NCBI GenBank assembly: GCA_032622095.1
Contig: CP136068.1
Coordinates: 14,675,729 to 14,739,728 of the forward strand
Reading direction: 5' to 3'
DNA length: 64,000 nt
Source: Siphonodentalium dalli
Taxonomy: Eukaryota; Mollusca; Scaphopoda; Gadilida; Siphonodentaliidae
This document shows, one piece after another, positions 1 to 10,857 of the stretch (positions are counted from its first letter, which is position 1; every line of letters starts with the position of its first letter). The notes under the pieces were generated by a model, which was given only the letters and a program-made list of their open reading frames with translations, was not told the origin of the DNA and did no database searches. Made by a program: the position numbers and the translations under genes.

Positions 1-513
1 TTTTGTTGTACTTGATCTTTAACAAATTAGTTCCCAATATTTACCTTTTTCCATAGTCATTTTAGAAGTGCTCATGTGCAATGTGTTAAAACAGCATGCT
101 GAATTAATCATGATATACCCTATTTATCCCCTATAATTATCAAGCAATGGGCAGAATATAATATTGTTAGTTACTGCACCTGTTTTTATTCACATATAAC
201 TATTTTCCATCTACATACCCGGTAGACATGGCTTGTATAAGACTGAACTACATTCCCTGCCCTGTATGAAGTAGCTTCAATGCTCTTATCAATATAGACA
301 TAACACACAAATGGTCTCCTTTTCAGCACACCAACACAAACAGTACTGAGATGCTATCCATGCGCTGACGAACATTTCCCAGAGTATTCAGAAAAGCATT
401 ACAAAAGCTGGCATGGGCAATGTGGTGAGGGACAGGAGACAATGACTGTTCACATGGTGAATTGAGCATACATGTACTATACGTCTGTTTTATGGATTAT
501 CCGATTCAAATGG

Positions 514-745
514 AGATTTTAAATTCTCTGAATGATGTTCAATAACCAATATGAACTGGAAGATGCACCACACTTAGCCATTCAAAGCCAAGATGATTTA
601 ACCTATCACACACATAGATGTATTTAACCTATCACACACATAGATGTATTTCCATTTTAGTGAAACTAAAAATCCCTTAAGCCTTTAATAACTGAATACT
701 CATTGACGAGTAGTTAATGGATTTCAATTTCTTCATTTGTAGTGA
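514..745. repeat. Dispersed repeat, copy 1, internally rearranged relative to 1459-1660
   Basis: The part at about 514-590 matches 1459-1540 only as its reverse complement (shared core AACATCATTCAGA). The adjoining part at about 649-745 matches 1548-1640 in direct orientation (shared CTAAAAATCCCTTAA and GACGAGTAGTTA). The two loci are therefore copies of one sequence that differ by inversion of a segment of roughly 75 bp. No open frame is conserved. Confidence 0.7.
598..649. repeat. 26-bp tandem duplication (2 copies)
   Basis: Two adjacent identical 26-bp copies run 598-623 and 624-649, each containing CTATCACACACATAGATG. This is a recent short duplication with no sign of coding. Confidence 0.9.
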
Positions 746-890
746 TGTTCTTATAATAAATTCAACAAACTGCCTGAGGCTGTTTTTTGCACTTCCTATC
801 TCAGCTCACCCCTACAGATGAATGATGGGAATACATTTAGACATATTTAGGCTGTTTTGTGTCTGTTGCCTTCATGGGAGACTTGCATAT

Positions 891-1044
891 ACCGTAATGC
901 CCTAAGTAATCGACTCCTTAAACACAGCAGAAACGGGGAGAGCTTTCCGATGAATGGCAACAAGCCATATTTCCGACTAAATCCTGAAAAGTTACCCATA
1001 ATTCTGCTGTGTTTAAGGAGTCGATTACTTAGAGCATTACTGTA
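891..1044 (+). mobile_element. Foldback MITE family J, copy 1 (left arm internally deleted)
   Basis: The ends are inverted copies of CAGTAATGCYCTAA and AATCGACTCCTTAA, and the interior carries TTTCCGACTAAATCCTG and CAACAAGCCATA. A complete J element is almost fully self-complementary. Here the left arm jumps from the CACAGCAGAA region straight to the centre, so this copy has an internal deletion. Five J copies lie in this window. The CAGT start and TA flank seen at the best copy (51659-51868) fit Tc1/mariner or pogo-type MITEs; that class is an inference. Confidence 0.8.
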
Positions 1045-1458
1045 CGAGAATGCACTGGCGCAGGGTCTTTAATGCTGCACCAGCACAGCTCCTAATATGA
1101 AATGGTTAAACAGTTTGGACTTGAACTCGTTTCAGAGGAATAAATTAATATTTGACACACCTACAGGTGCATAATCAAAATTTGCAGGAAAAATGCAGTT
1201 GACATTATATTTGATGCAAGGTAGTTTTTGTTTTGCACTTCTTGTGATGGCATACACCCCATGATCGCTAGATTTAAAAATAATTTCAACATTCAAGTTG
1301 GCATGGTCCATGTAAATATTTGGTTTTTACTGCTGAATTTCCCTTCTTATCTCAAATTTACATCCAAATGGATTTTAAATCTCACCTGATAAAGGTGGTA
1401 AATGATTGCTATTCATTTTGTTTTTGGCACATCTTAACTTTAAATTCTCTCTTTGCCT

Positions 1459-1660
1459 TGGCTTTGCTACTTGAATGGCTAAGTGTGGCGCATCTTCCAG
1501 TTCATATTAGTTACTGAACATCATTCAGATAATTTAAAAGAGATGTATTCTCAGTTCAGTCGTACTAAAAATCCCTTAACCCTTTTCTAACTAAATACTC
1601 ACTGACGAGTAGTTACTGGTTACACATTTCTTCATTTGTAAGAATGTTTATATAATTTCT
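1459..1660. repeat. Dispersed repeat, copy 2 (partner of 514-745)
   Basis: See 514-745. The first ~80 bp match it inverted and the rest match it directly. No coding signal is seen. Confidence 0.7.
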
Positions 1661-2117
1661 CATGTGATTATGAATGATAATTTTATAAACGATTAATTTC
1701 ACTAGTGAATTATGACACTTTAACTAGCGAGTTATGTATTCATACGCGCTATCGGAAATGATGTGTCATTGCTATAATGGCGGTATTGTTTGGATTTCTG
1801 GTAAATCAGATGTTTATAGTTGAATATAATACAAGTAAACAGAATAATCACATGATTGTGGTGTGAAATAATTCATTGCGCTTGAGTGTTTTACAAAATA
1901 GTCCTTGTCTCGAATGAATGAATTATGATGTAAAGCACTCGAGCGCAATTCATTCTTTCACTCCACCAGTTCAATCAAGTGAGTACTCTCTATTTATCTA
2001 TATAAATTACAATGCCTATATATATATATCTTCCCCCATGTTATTATGTTTGAAGTTGAACATTCTTATACTGAATAAAAGAAATTTAGATAAAAACTTA
2101 TCTCATTGTACTGAAAA

Positions 2118-2192
2118 CCATCGATGGAACCTTCTGGGTAACCCACCCCACCCCCATGGGTTACCTTCTGGGTAACCCACCCCACCCCCATG
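2118..2192. repeat. ~43-bp direct duplication, C-rich
   Basis: A block starting near CCTTCTGGGTAACCCACCCC occurs twice in a row and is followed by a poly-C tract near 2205. This is a simple local duplication. Confidence 0.8.
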
Positions 2193-2329
2193 CAACTAAC
2201 ACCTCCCCCCCCCAAACCAGCCAGCTGGGTTCCCCATCCATTCTTCAACACACCAAATGTCTCATTAAATTTGTACTATGGCCACATAACAACCATTTCG
2301 TTAGCACAGACTGGAAGAGTCACTTTAAA

Positions 2330-2516
2330 AGATGGTGAACTGTCACATACATGGCAGTCTCAAACTAAATCCTTTGGCACACCCTACAGTCCACTTCCCT
2401 CATCCGATCATCTCCAGACTTCATATTAATCTTGATATTGATCTTACTAGATGGAAGCTATCAAATGTTTTTGAATTTTATTTGAAAACATAGCTGCCAG
2501 CAAGCATCTTGGTTTT
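2330..2516 (+). mobile_element. Family A core fragment (diverged)
   Basis: It carries the family-A core order: AAATCCTTTGGCAC, a step like CCGATCATC, then AGATGGAAGCTATCAAATG and GCCAGCAAGCATCTTGG. It lacks the terminal hairpins, so it is a broken remnant. It abuts the coding remnant at 2478-2915. Confidence 0.6.
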
Positions 2517-2915
2517 TTTTTTCGTTCTGTCAAACATAACTGTTTCTTTTAAATATAAGGGAACAGGGGACTCCTCTTGGAGAGCTGCTACACTGTGGGT
2601 GGAATTAAGAGCCCCATGTCTAGTTTGTGTCTCCAAATTCATGTCAAAGTTGTCAACCCACAAGTTTGTCATAACAGTTTGATGTTTATCTGATTGTTTT
2701 AATGGCATTGTCCCACTTGCAAGTAGCTGTGCCTTTTCAGCCTGTGCGGTCTCGATCTCGCATACTAAATTGTAATCAATGCAATGGCCTAAATGATTTG
2801 CTACCTGTATAGGTTTCTTTTGGCCAGTAATATTATGCAGACCGAGAACCAAGAGAAAATGGTTTGTGGAAATTACTTTCCCACGTATAATTAGGAAGGA
2901 AGGCGAAGTAAACAT
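2478..2915 (-). pseudogene. Fragment of an uncharacterised multicopy invertebrate protein
   Basis: This is an open frame of 145 residues on the minus strand. Its spaced motifs are LGLHNITGQKK (about residues 24-34), NHLGHCIDYNLVCEIETAQA (about 40-59) and LWVDNFDMN (about 85-93), followed by a Thr-His-Ser and Gln-Glu stretch. From memory, this order (HNLTGS-like, LGHCISY-like, then WxDNFD) occurs in large families of uncharacterised, repeat-associated proteins in molluscs and cnidarians. I cannot name a function. An in-frame stop lies just upstream of the ATG, and no conserved N- or C-terminal domain is visible. It is most likely one exon or a dead piece rather than a whole gene, and part of it overlaps a family-A remnant. 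Confidence 0.5.
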
Positions 2916-3039
2916 TTTATTTTATTCAATATTTTTCAAATTAGTCATGTAGATTACTGATGCATTAGGCTATACATGCTATTGAGATTGTGAAATTACG
3001 ATGCATTATACAGCAATACGGTAGGAATTTGGTTTGACT

Positions 3040-3600
3040 GGTTGAAAACCCATAAAATTTGAGTTTTTATTTAAATAATTAGGCATATATATTCCTAAAG
3101 TGTGTAAGATGTGGATTGTTTACACTTGAATACATTTATTCACCAATTAAATTCGTAAAAACATACAGTGGTCCAATATATCGCCAAAAAATTCACTTTT
3201 TGTAATTTTTTGAAAAATCTAAACAAAAATCATAAATTTTGGGGTAGGGCAGGGGAAATATTTCTTAATATCTCAACTAAACGGATACGAATTTTACATT
3301 AGGTTTTAGTACATCTTTTAGCATATTCTTTTTTTTTCAGTTTTTTTAATGCACATTCAGAGTCTTAGTCTATTTTTTATGTGCGGGCAAAATTTTGAAA
3401 TTTTCTAAATTTTTCATGAAATAAATAAGATTTTTTAGCAAAAAAAAATAATTTTCCTGAAATAAAACTATCCGTTCTTTATTGAACTTATAGATAAGAC
3501 TTTGTGCAATATATAAACACGCTTGGAATATGTTTCTAAACCTAATTTGTGAATTTATATGTATTTTTTAGTGAATTAAAGTATCTTCGGCAAATTTTGA
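3040..3600. other. AT-rich stretch, nothing recognised
   Basis: The sequence is very A/T rich with poly-A and poly-T runs. I see no ORF, repeat partner or RNA gene in it. Confidence 0.5.
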
Positions 3601-3614
3601 GAGAAAAAAATGGT

Positions 3615-3775
3615 AAACAGGCTGTATAGTATCTCTATGCCCCAGCAGATCGCTGATGACCTCCAATGTCATAGTCATAAGCCCCTGGAGAATACCTATC
3701 AGGAAATACCAGTCGCAATTTCTGGGCTCTCCGTTGGCACCTGTCCACAGCCTGGTCTAATAATATATAAGGGTA
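3615..3775. other. Possible exon-like island, strand uncertain
   Basis: This is a ~160-bp stretch of clearly higher GC inside AT-rich DNA, open on both strands. On the plus strand it is bounded by a plausible acceptor (AAACAG before 3620) and a plausible donor (GGTAAAT at about 3773). On the minus strand it reads a basic peptide including VDRCQRRAQKLRLVFPDRY. I recognise neither product. It could be a real internal exon or a transposon relic. Confidence 0.2.
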
Positions 3776-3849
3776 AATTACTTTTATCAGTTTTATACTG
3801 ATGAACATCATTCCCATGAATCTCGATAAATGAGACATAAACAAACGTT

Positions 3850-5260
3850 TTTCTGTATAAAATTTATTTCTCTGTCAGATGTCTCCAAGCGGAGCTCATT
3901 GTGCATAAATTAGGAGACATGATCATTCTAGATTACGAATGTCGACTTGTTGTATAATGTATGGTATGAAGAGTCCATTCGGAAGATAGTCGGTTGATGT
4001 AGAACAAAGAAGGTAGGTTTTAATATCAGAGATGATCATTGTAATTACTGCTAGCCTCACAAAAAATTTAAACATGTTAAAACTCCCCCCTTTTTTCAGA
4101 ACCTCCTATTAATGGGCTTATTGGCATGATCTTATCATTTTATTTTATACCAAATCGGACAGTGGATCTTTAATTGCATCTTGAAGAATTTATGCCGTAT
4201 TAATTTAAGTTATTTCTCAAACAAATCCACCTTTGTTACAGAAACATAAAGAAGATGACTATTATCAACCATGGAACTGGACATAAGATCGTCAGAACAA
4301 CAACAACAACCAAGTCATAATTTTTGCAGATAAAAATGTTTTTATTTTTATTTTTGGCTCGAAGATACTTTATTGTTCTAACAAACTACCACACATACAG
4401 ATAACAGTGTCACAAATTATCTATAAATAGACTGCACTATCTCAGTAATAATGACTGGCTCAATGAGAGATTCCAGGACCTGCGAGTAACAAGGTAATTA
4501 CATCCAAATCATTCTGCAAACCATGCCAGCCTCCATTCAGTATACCACCGTAGGTTGTAGCCCAACTTGTAGGGTTTACAAATGATAGAATTTCAGATTT
4601 CAATATACAATACAGAAACTAATGAAGTTTGCCGAATGTTAACGTTCTGAATCACGTTAAGCAGAGATACCTCCATTCATCATCATCGCAGTCTCATCCA
4701 ACTACATGTATATTTATTGTAAAAATGAGTAATACTGTCTTTCTTGTTGATTCTGATATCACGTTTAGTGGTAGATGCTTTATTGCACTGAAGATGCAAT
4801 AATATGTTTAGATAAATCGAAGATCCAATGACAATCTGTTATCTGTATGCTAATTTTGATCTGTTTTAGTATATATCGAGATAATATGTATTACTTATGG
4901 GTTTATGAATTTTTTTAATTTTTTTTTTTCAAGTTAAGGTCATTTGCACCAGGCAAGCTGAGGAGGGCATGAATGCGCTGCTAATTACGTAGTTCTGTTT
5001 AGCTTTTGTGCTTTTGATATACCGTTCTATTACAAAATTCAACATCTCACTTCTCAGGCCAAAAATTTATGCCACATGCCAACGAAGCATTCCCAATCAG
5101 CATCGGCTAGCTCCAAGTCTAATTTTAAAGCTGTGCATCACAAATATTTCCTGAATAGTTGTCTGTAAAAATTAGTTGATAGGATTCCATGCGATTATTT
5201 GATCAAAAATAACCCAATCAAGAATGACCGATGCATATATTTACTGATATTGAAGTCGCA
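3850..5260. other. Unassigned non-coding stretch
   Basis: There is no sizeable ORF, tandem repeat or foldback that I can support. A short (CAA)n run lies near 4297-4310. Confidence 0.4.
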
Positions 5261-5262
5261 AT

Positions 5263-5379
5263 CAGATCCATTAGAGGGTGAATTTGGTGATGCTAACCTG
5301 ATATGCGGGATAGCATCACTAAATTCACCCTCTTGAGGACCTCATTCTGCAAATGACAGGCACACTAAACTCAGACTTG
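5263..5379 (+). mobile_element. Foldback MITE family F, copy 1 (left end lost)
   Basis: The inner arms are inverted copies of AGAGGGTGAATTTRGTGATG around a ~20-bp centre. Only the right side keeps the outer arm, CATTCTGCAAATGACAGGCA. Related copies lie at 21730, 56496 and 56838. There is no coding capacity. Confidence 0.8.
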
Positions 5380-5540
5380 CTTTAATACCTGTCATATGTA
5401 TATGTTGAAGTGAGCTGTCTATTGTTGAGGCCATGATTATTGATGTATGTGGTTGGGGATTCTGTACCAAGCCTAATTCTATTCATGTTTTTGTTTTCTA
5501 TATTAATGCATGCATTGGTTATGTCTGTTCATGTCGTTTT

Positions 5541-6531
5541 TAGCTCAAGCTTGAGCTGTTGCCATGGGTTGGCGTCCGTGTGTTTGTGCGACCAATTTCT
5601 TTTGGCTCACCTTACAGGCCGCATCCCTCATCCAATCATCACCAAACTTCATATGGAATTTTGGGGTGACCAAATGGGAGCCATCAATTTTGTTAAAAAT
5701 CATGTCCGCCAGCAGCCATTTTAGATTTCAAATTTGAATCCATCATCACACCCTGCAGTCCGCATTTATTGGAGAAATGTTTTGAAAATTTACAGGCATA
5801 ATTAGGATCATATTTTAGATGGGAGCTGTCAAATTTGCAATTTCCGATGAAGAACAGCAGCTATCTTGAAATAAACTCTTTGCTTGATTAAATCCTTTGA
5901 CGTACCCTACATACCAAATCTTTTATCTGATCACCCCAAACTTCATATGGATCTTCGGGGTGACCTCTAGATGGGAGCCAACGACGTATTCCAAAATTTG
6001 TTTTAAAAAAACATGGCTCCCAGTGGCCACCTTGGATTTACACTTTGCATAACTAAATTCTTCGGCACAATCACAATCTACAGGCCACGTCCCTCATCCG
6101 ATCATCACAAAACTGCATCAGGGTTCATGGTGTGACCTCTAGATGGGAGCCAACGATATTTTCCGAATTTTGATAAAAAGTATGTTCGCCAGTGGCCATC
6201 TTGGATTAAAATCTTTTCATGACTAAAATCCTTTGGCACATCCTGCATGCCACATCTCTCATTCAAACTTCATATGGTTCTTTGGGGTGACCTCAGGATG
6301 GAAGCTATCCAATCAGGCCGCCTGCAGCCATCTTGGATTTCACTTTTGAATCAATTGGCACACCATGCAGCCCAAATTTATTGGAGAACTGTTTAAAATG
6401 AAAACAATTTCATTTACACGATACAACCCATTTACTCAAACTTTTTGACTTCCCTTCTTTATCATTCACTGCTAAGTATAAAATTATTAACGCCTCCCCA
6501 AGTTGAGCTATAGTGTAATTGATACTTTCAT
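5541..6531 (+). mobile_element. Family A tandem-core element, old diverged copy
   Basis: It opens with the palindrome AGCTCAAGCTTGAGCT after a T run, then GCCATGGGTTGGCGTCC. Several diverged core units follow, each with a GCCAGNNGCCATCTTGGAT-like segment and GGGGTGACCTCTAGATGGGA. It ends in AAGTTGAGCTATAGTG and a weakened 3' hairpin. This is the most diverged A copy in the window and probably the oldest. Confidence 0.8.
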
Positions 6532-6847
6532 CCCATTGCCAATCACAATTTATAATTTACTGATGATGAAGCTATCATTTAGCTTAACTTACTAACTTTA
6601 TAAGGCGATTAGTTGCAAGTACTGAGATATCTCCGTCTCCAGACGCTGCCACTCACCAGCTCCTAGTGGCAATCCTGGATTAATAAATAATAATTGTCAG
6701 AAGGGTAGAGAAATCAGTGTTTGAGGTAATAGTGTTAAAAACAAAGGGGTTATTTCATCAATATGGAAGAAAATAATAAAAACATATGGTGCCCCACCAT
6801 GAAAAACTCATGAATCGCCCCTTCGGTAACACTGCTCACTGTTTCAA

Positions 6848-7358
6848 AATGAGTTCAAGATTTTGATCAAATGAGCACCCCACCCCTATACCCCACTCAC
6901 ATCATCCTTCTTTATATTTGTGATTGATATTTCTGATTGTTACCGGTATGTCATGTTAAAATACGAAACTTGCAAGAGTGTAAATCTACATTATGCATGA
7001 TTGTATTTTTTTTTAATCTGTTTCGGTGCTCAGTATTTTTGAATGAATTGATATTGATATGTGTTATATATGATATTAATGCTAAACTATGAATACTAGT
7101 ATTATAATGAGTTCAAGATTTTGATCAAATGAGCACCCCTACCCCACCCACATCATCCTTCTTTATATTTGTGATTGATATTTCTGATTGTTACTGCGAT
7201 GTCATGTTAAAATACGAAACTAGCATGAGTGTAAATCTACATTTATAATATGCATGATTGTATTTCTTTTTCAATCTGTTTCGCTGCTCAATATTTTTGA
7301 ATGAATTGATATATGTTATATATGATGTTAATGCTAAACTATGAATACTTGTATTATA
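6848..7358. repeat. 258-bp tandem duplication
   Basis: Copy 1 (6848-7105) and copy 2 (7106-7358) are near-identical from AATGAGTTCAAGATTTTGAT through GCTAAACTATGAATACT. They differ by small indels. The duplicated sequence has no convincing ORF. Confidence 0.9.
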
Positions 7359-7359
7359 C

Positions 7360-7930
7360 AGACAAGGAGCTTGTGTTAGGCCAAGACAAAAAACTCCTGT
7401 TTCCGATAACATTGGGAAAATTTTCCAGACAGGCAGGCAGGGATTTTTTTTTAGGAAAATTTAAAAGAAAAAAACCTTACAGCCATAAGCGATATAATAG
7501 TGTAGTCACATTGCCATGGGATATGGATGTGTATTGAACATAAGCCAAGCATGTTGAAAGCATTGGATAAAAACATGTTGTCCCTTGTGCATTCACTCTG
7601 CAGTAAGATCTCTACCAAAAGCTATAATAGTGGAGCCGTCACATCAGAAAAGAGCCTTAGTTTTTTAGATACCCCTACCCTCGGTAGAACAAGTTGTAAC
7701 AATGCGACTGTGTATCAGAATCGTCATGATTTTTATGCAGAAGGTTACGTTCTTTAACATGATGTTGTGAAAACTCAAACACCAGAAACAGAGACCCTAT
7801 AAAAGTCGAACTGGGCAACCGAGCTGGGCGATTTTGAAAAAATAGTATAAAAGCCCAGTTGGGCTGCCAAGCTGGGCGGTACTAGAGTAAACTCCAAATT
7901 AAATAATATTTTGTACGCAAATCTGATTGG
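7360..7930. other. Unassigned stretch
   Basis: Two short frames of about 75 codons lie here, but they have no recognisable motif and no repeat partner. A small imperfect duplication (AGCTGGGCGAT / AGCTGGGCGGT) lies near 7818-7880. Confidence 0.3.
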
Positions 7931-7933
7931 TTA

Positions 7934-8986
7934 TTATACCCCCCGCAACGAAGTTATGGGGGGGTATACTGGAGTCGGCTTGTCCGTCCGTCCATCCGTC
8001 GTCCGTCCGGCTATACGCACCACAGGGTACTTGTGAGGTGCGATCTTTTGTTTGCATGACTTGTGGGGTGCCCACAAGTAACGTACGGAAAATCCAATCT
8101 CCGTTATTTCGTTAATATTACGTTTTTCTAAATATTTGTTTTCTCTAAATACGTATTTCAGAAAAAACACATAATCTGAGAAATGTTATATTAACGAAAT
8201 AACGGTGATGTTTGTGGAATAAAACAGTTAGGAAAAAAAAATGTTAATTTCATCGCACCCCACAAGTACGCTCTGGTGAGAGCGTGGACACAAATTTGTC
8301 CGGAATTTTTCTCAGTCGTTTTTTATCAATTTCCGTGAAACTTGGCACAGGCATCAACCACCATGGGAACCTGTGCACCTGTGATTATGACGTCTGTCGG
8401 ACTTTTTTTTGGTGGAGTTATCCCCCCTTTTTCGACTTAATTTTTTTTTCGCAACATGTATACTTTTGTCCGAGCTTTTATTCCTACATTTTTCGGTCAA
8501 TTTTTTTAAAATGTGGCACAGATATTTAGTACCATGGGAACTTGTGCACCTGCGATTATGACGTCTGTCCGACATTTTTTGGTGGAGTTATCCCCCTTAT
8601 TCGACTTAGAAACTTTTTTTGCAACATGCATAATTTTGTCCGAGCTTTTATTCCTACATTTTTCGGTCAATGTTTTTTTAATCTTGGCACTGTACCATGG
8701 GAACCTGTGCACATGCGATTATGACGTCTGTCCGACATTTTTTGTGTGGAGTTATTCTCCTTTTTCGACTTAGAAATTTTTTCGCAACATACATAATTTT
8801 GTCCAAGCTTTTATTCCTACATTTTTCGGTCAATAGGTTTAAGATTAGGGTTATGGTACGTTGTACACCTGCAATGGGAACTGTTATTTTATTATTTTAA
8901 CTAAATATTTACTGACATGTGAAACATCTTAGTATTTTAAAAACAGGGGGGCATCCGTAGTCCCATTGGACAGTCACACCTCTAGT
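7934..8986 (+). mobile_element. Family C hairpin-capped tandem-core element, copy 1 (Helitron-like 3' end)
   Basis: The 5' end is TTATACCCCCCGC with the C run paired to GGGGGGGTATAC, forming a ~32-bp hairpin. A run of CCGTCCGTCCATCCGTC follows. The core then repeats at about 163-171 bp: CATGGGAACCTGTGCAC, GCGATTATGACGTCTGTC, TTTCGACTTAG and TTTATTCCTACATTTTTCGG. The 3' end has the stem-loop GTCCCATTGGAC followed 10 nt later by CTAG and T. Left flank A and right flank T match Helitron insertion between A and T, but the canonical 5' TC is absent. There is no Rep/helicase ORF, so it is non-autonomous. Helitron/Helentron class is an inference from structure. Confidence 0.75.
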
Positions 8987-9660
8987 TACTTTTGGAAAAC
9001 TAAATGTATATCCAGGCAGGGTATCGGAAACAAAGAGGGTTTTTTTGTTTGCCTTAGGATATTAGTAGAACTGATCATCATCGATCAGCATTTAGAACAA
9101 ACGATATCACAATCTTGTTCAAGTGAAAGGAAAATGAGAAACTTGGATAAGAATATGATTTAATTGATATATACATATAGAGAAGGGCCGGATACCCATA
9201 TACCCTCGGTAGAATACATTGTAACCAACTTTTTATGAAAGGTAAATCGGTATCATTTGCGAAACTGATTCTTGGTATTGCCGGTGCTGGTGGCAGGTAT
9301 GTATGGTAAGACTATTGTAATTTGTCCATCCTATTCTCAGTAATATGTACAATTGATTAACATTCAAATAACAATAATAATGCGAGATTCCATGAAAACC
9401 CATACAGGCAGAAGTGTGGCGATATTAACCCCTAACTTGCCAGAATGTCAATATGGTATCTGCAGTGACATTACTTGCAGACTGGACCCCATGTCGCCAC
9501 CGTAACTCCAAACATATGCACATGGGTCATCTGGGGTGATTATAGTGGCCAAACCATTGGGATGGGTTCACATGAAAACCCATCCATGCACGAACGGGGG
9601 CTGCGGCCGCACAGAAGTGTCGCTATAAACCCCTAACTTTCCAGAATTTCAATATTGTTG

Positions 9661-10150
9661 CAATAAGATAAGATAAGATAAGATATTTTTTAATGCATGA
9701 AACACCCGTAACATAGGCAGTATGCATACAATGATTATATGATATATAACAAAAAGAGTATAAAACCTGAAATGTATATATGAATTGTCACAAACTTTTA
9801 TATTGTAAAAATATTGTTCGTTTGTCAAAGTATAGACGGATCACGTTGCAGATCTTTCCACAGTTTCCGTTCTCGTTTGTCATAATTTTAATGAATTTAC
9901 CGTTTTCATCCAATGAATCGAAGTTGTCACAATATTGTTTCATTAGCAAAAATAATTTATCCCTTAAATCTGAGAATAATGGACATTCCATAATTACATG
10001 TAGTTCATTTTCAACCTTTATTGGGAGTGGAGGGCAATATATGCATTTCCTATCATTTACATCTATTTTCGGTTGATGGTGGCATCCTTTCTCAATGGAC
10101 AGTTGGTGGTCACTAATTCTAAGTTTTGTGAAATGCAATCATACCACCAA
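9661..10150 (-). mobile_element. 5'-truncated LINE copy with (TATCT)n tail
   Basis: Read on the minus strand, an ORF2 C-terminal remnant is followed by a ~110-bp 3' UTR and then four or five TATCT units (plus strand AAGATAAGATAAGATA at 9664-9685). Simple-repeat tails of this kind are typical of several non-LTR retrotransposon clades. A hexamer TGCAAT occurs at both borders and could be a target duplication, but six bases is weak evidence. Confidence 0.75.
9788..10138 (-). pseudogene. LINE ORF2 C-terminal fragment
   Basis: This 116-residue frame has the layout of the C-terminus of non-LTR reverse transcriptase polyproteins. A FRISDH-like start (TKLRISDHQLSIEKG) comes first. A Cys-His cluster follows: C-x2-C (CIYC, about residues 33-36), then His and Cys in NELHVIMEC (about 44-52). 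A PLFSDLRDKL segment comes next. The reverse transcriptase and endonuclease domains are missing, so the copy is dead on arrival by 5' truncation. The first Met is only a convenient start. Confidence 0.75.
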
Positions 10151-10857
10151 TAATACCACATAATTATGTAGGTATAGTGGAACTAACTTCGTCATATGGC
10201 AATTAACCATCGACATGTCACCATTGCTGATTATGTTCGCCGCCAATGAAGCGAACAGCTCGAACCGCCCGCGTGGTGTCTATAAATTAAAATGATTTTA
10301 GTGGCCAGCACAGCACTTGTGTCTCATGAAAACCCATTCCTTGTGTAGAAGTTGATTTTATTGTACACTCAGATTTGTAGGGACGTGACGATATACATGT
10401 AGTGGGTCGGGTATGCGTACTTATAGTGCACGCAGATACAGTCATATCTGTTTGAATACGTAACATGTTTTCACGACTGGTCAGGGACATGGTGAACACT
10501 GTATGTGCATTTTCTCAAAACTTGTCACATGCAGGGACACGACGATAGAGGGTTGGGATGTATGTACTTACATGTATATTGCATTGCACAATGTCGGTCT
10601 ATTTGATATTTCATGTGTACATTATCAAGGCTGGTAGCAAGCATGCGGCGACATGGGGTTGAGTTGCACGTATACTCATAGTATCTGGGACACTGTCTGG
10701 TCTGTTGCTTGTTTATATTCTCAAACTGGTTACATGTAGGGATGTGGCGATTGTGTGATAAATATATATATTAAATTTGTAATACTTTCCAAATATACGT
10801 GATTAAATCGTGTAAAATAGTTTCATGGATGATCTGATGCAGGCATCTTTTGTTTTC

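Larger units (their letters stand above)
9360..10760. repeat. Degenerate repeat region K
   Basis: Loosely repeated modules share CATGAAAACCCAT, TAGTGGCCA, AACCCCTAACTT and GGGACRYGRCGAT. They are seen before the LINE fragment (9360-9660) and after it (10290-10760). Period and boundaries are unclear. The LINE appears to interrupt the region. Confidence 0.45.

Noticed and set aside
8284-8900. Overlapping ORFs on both strands in family C
   Set aside because: They follow the tandem core and are repeated per unit; there is no domain or start context.
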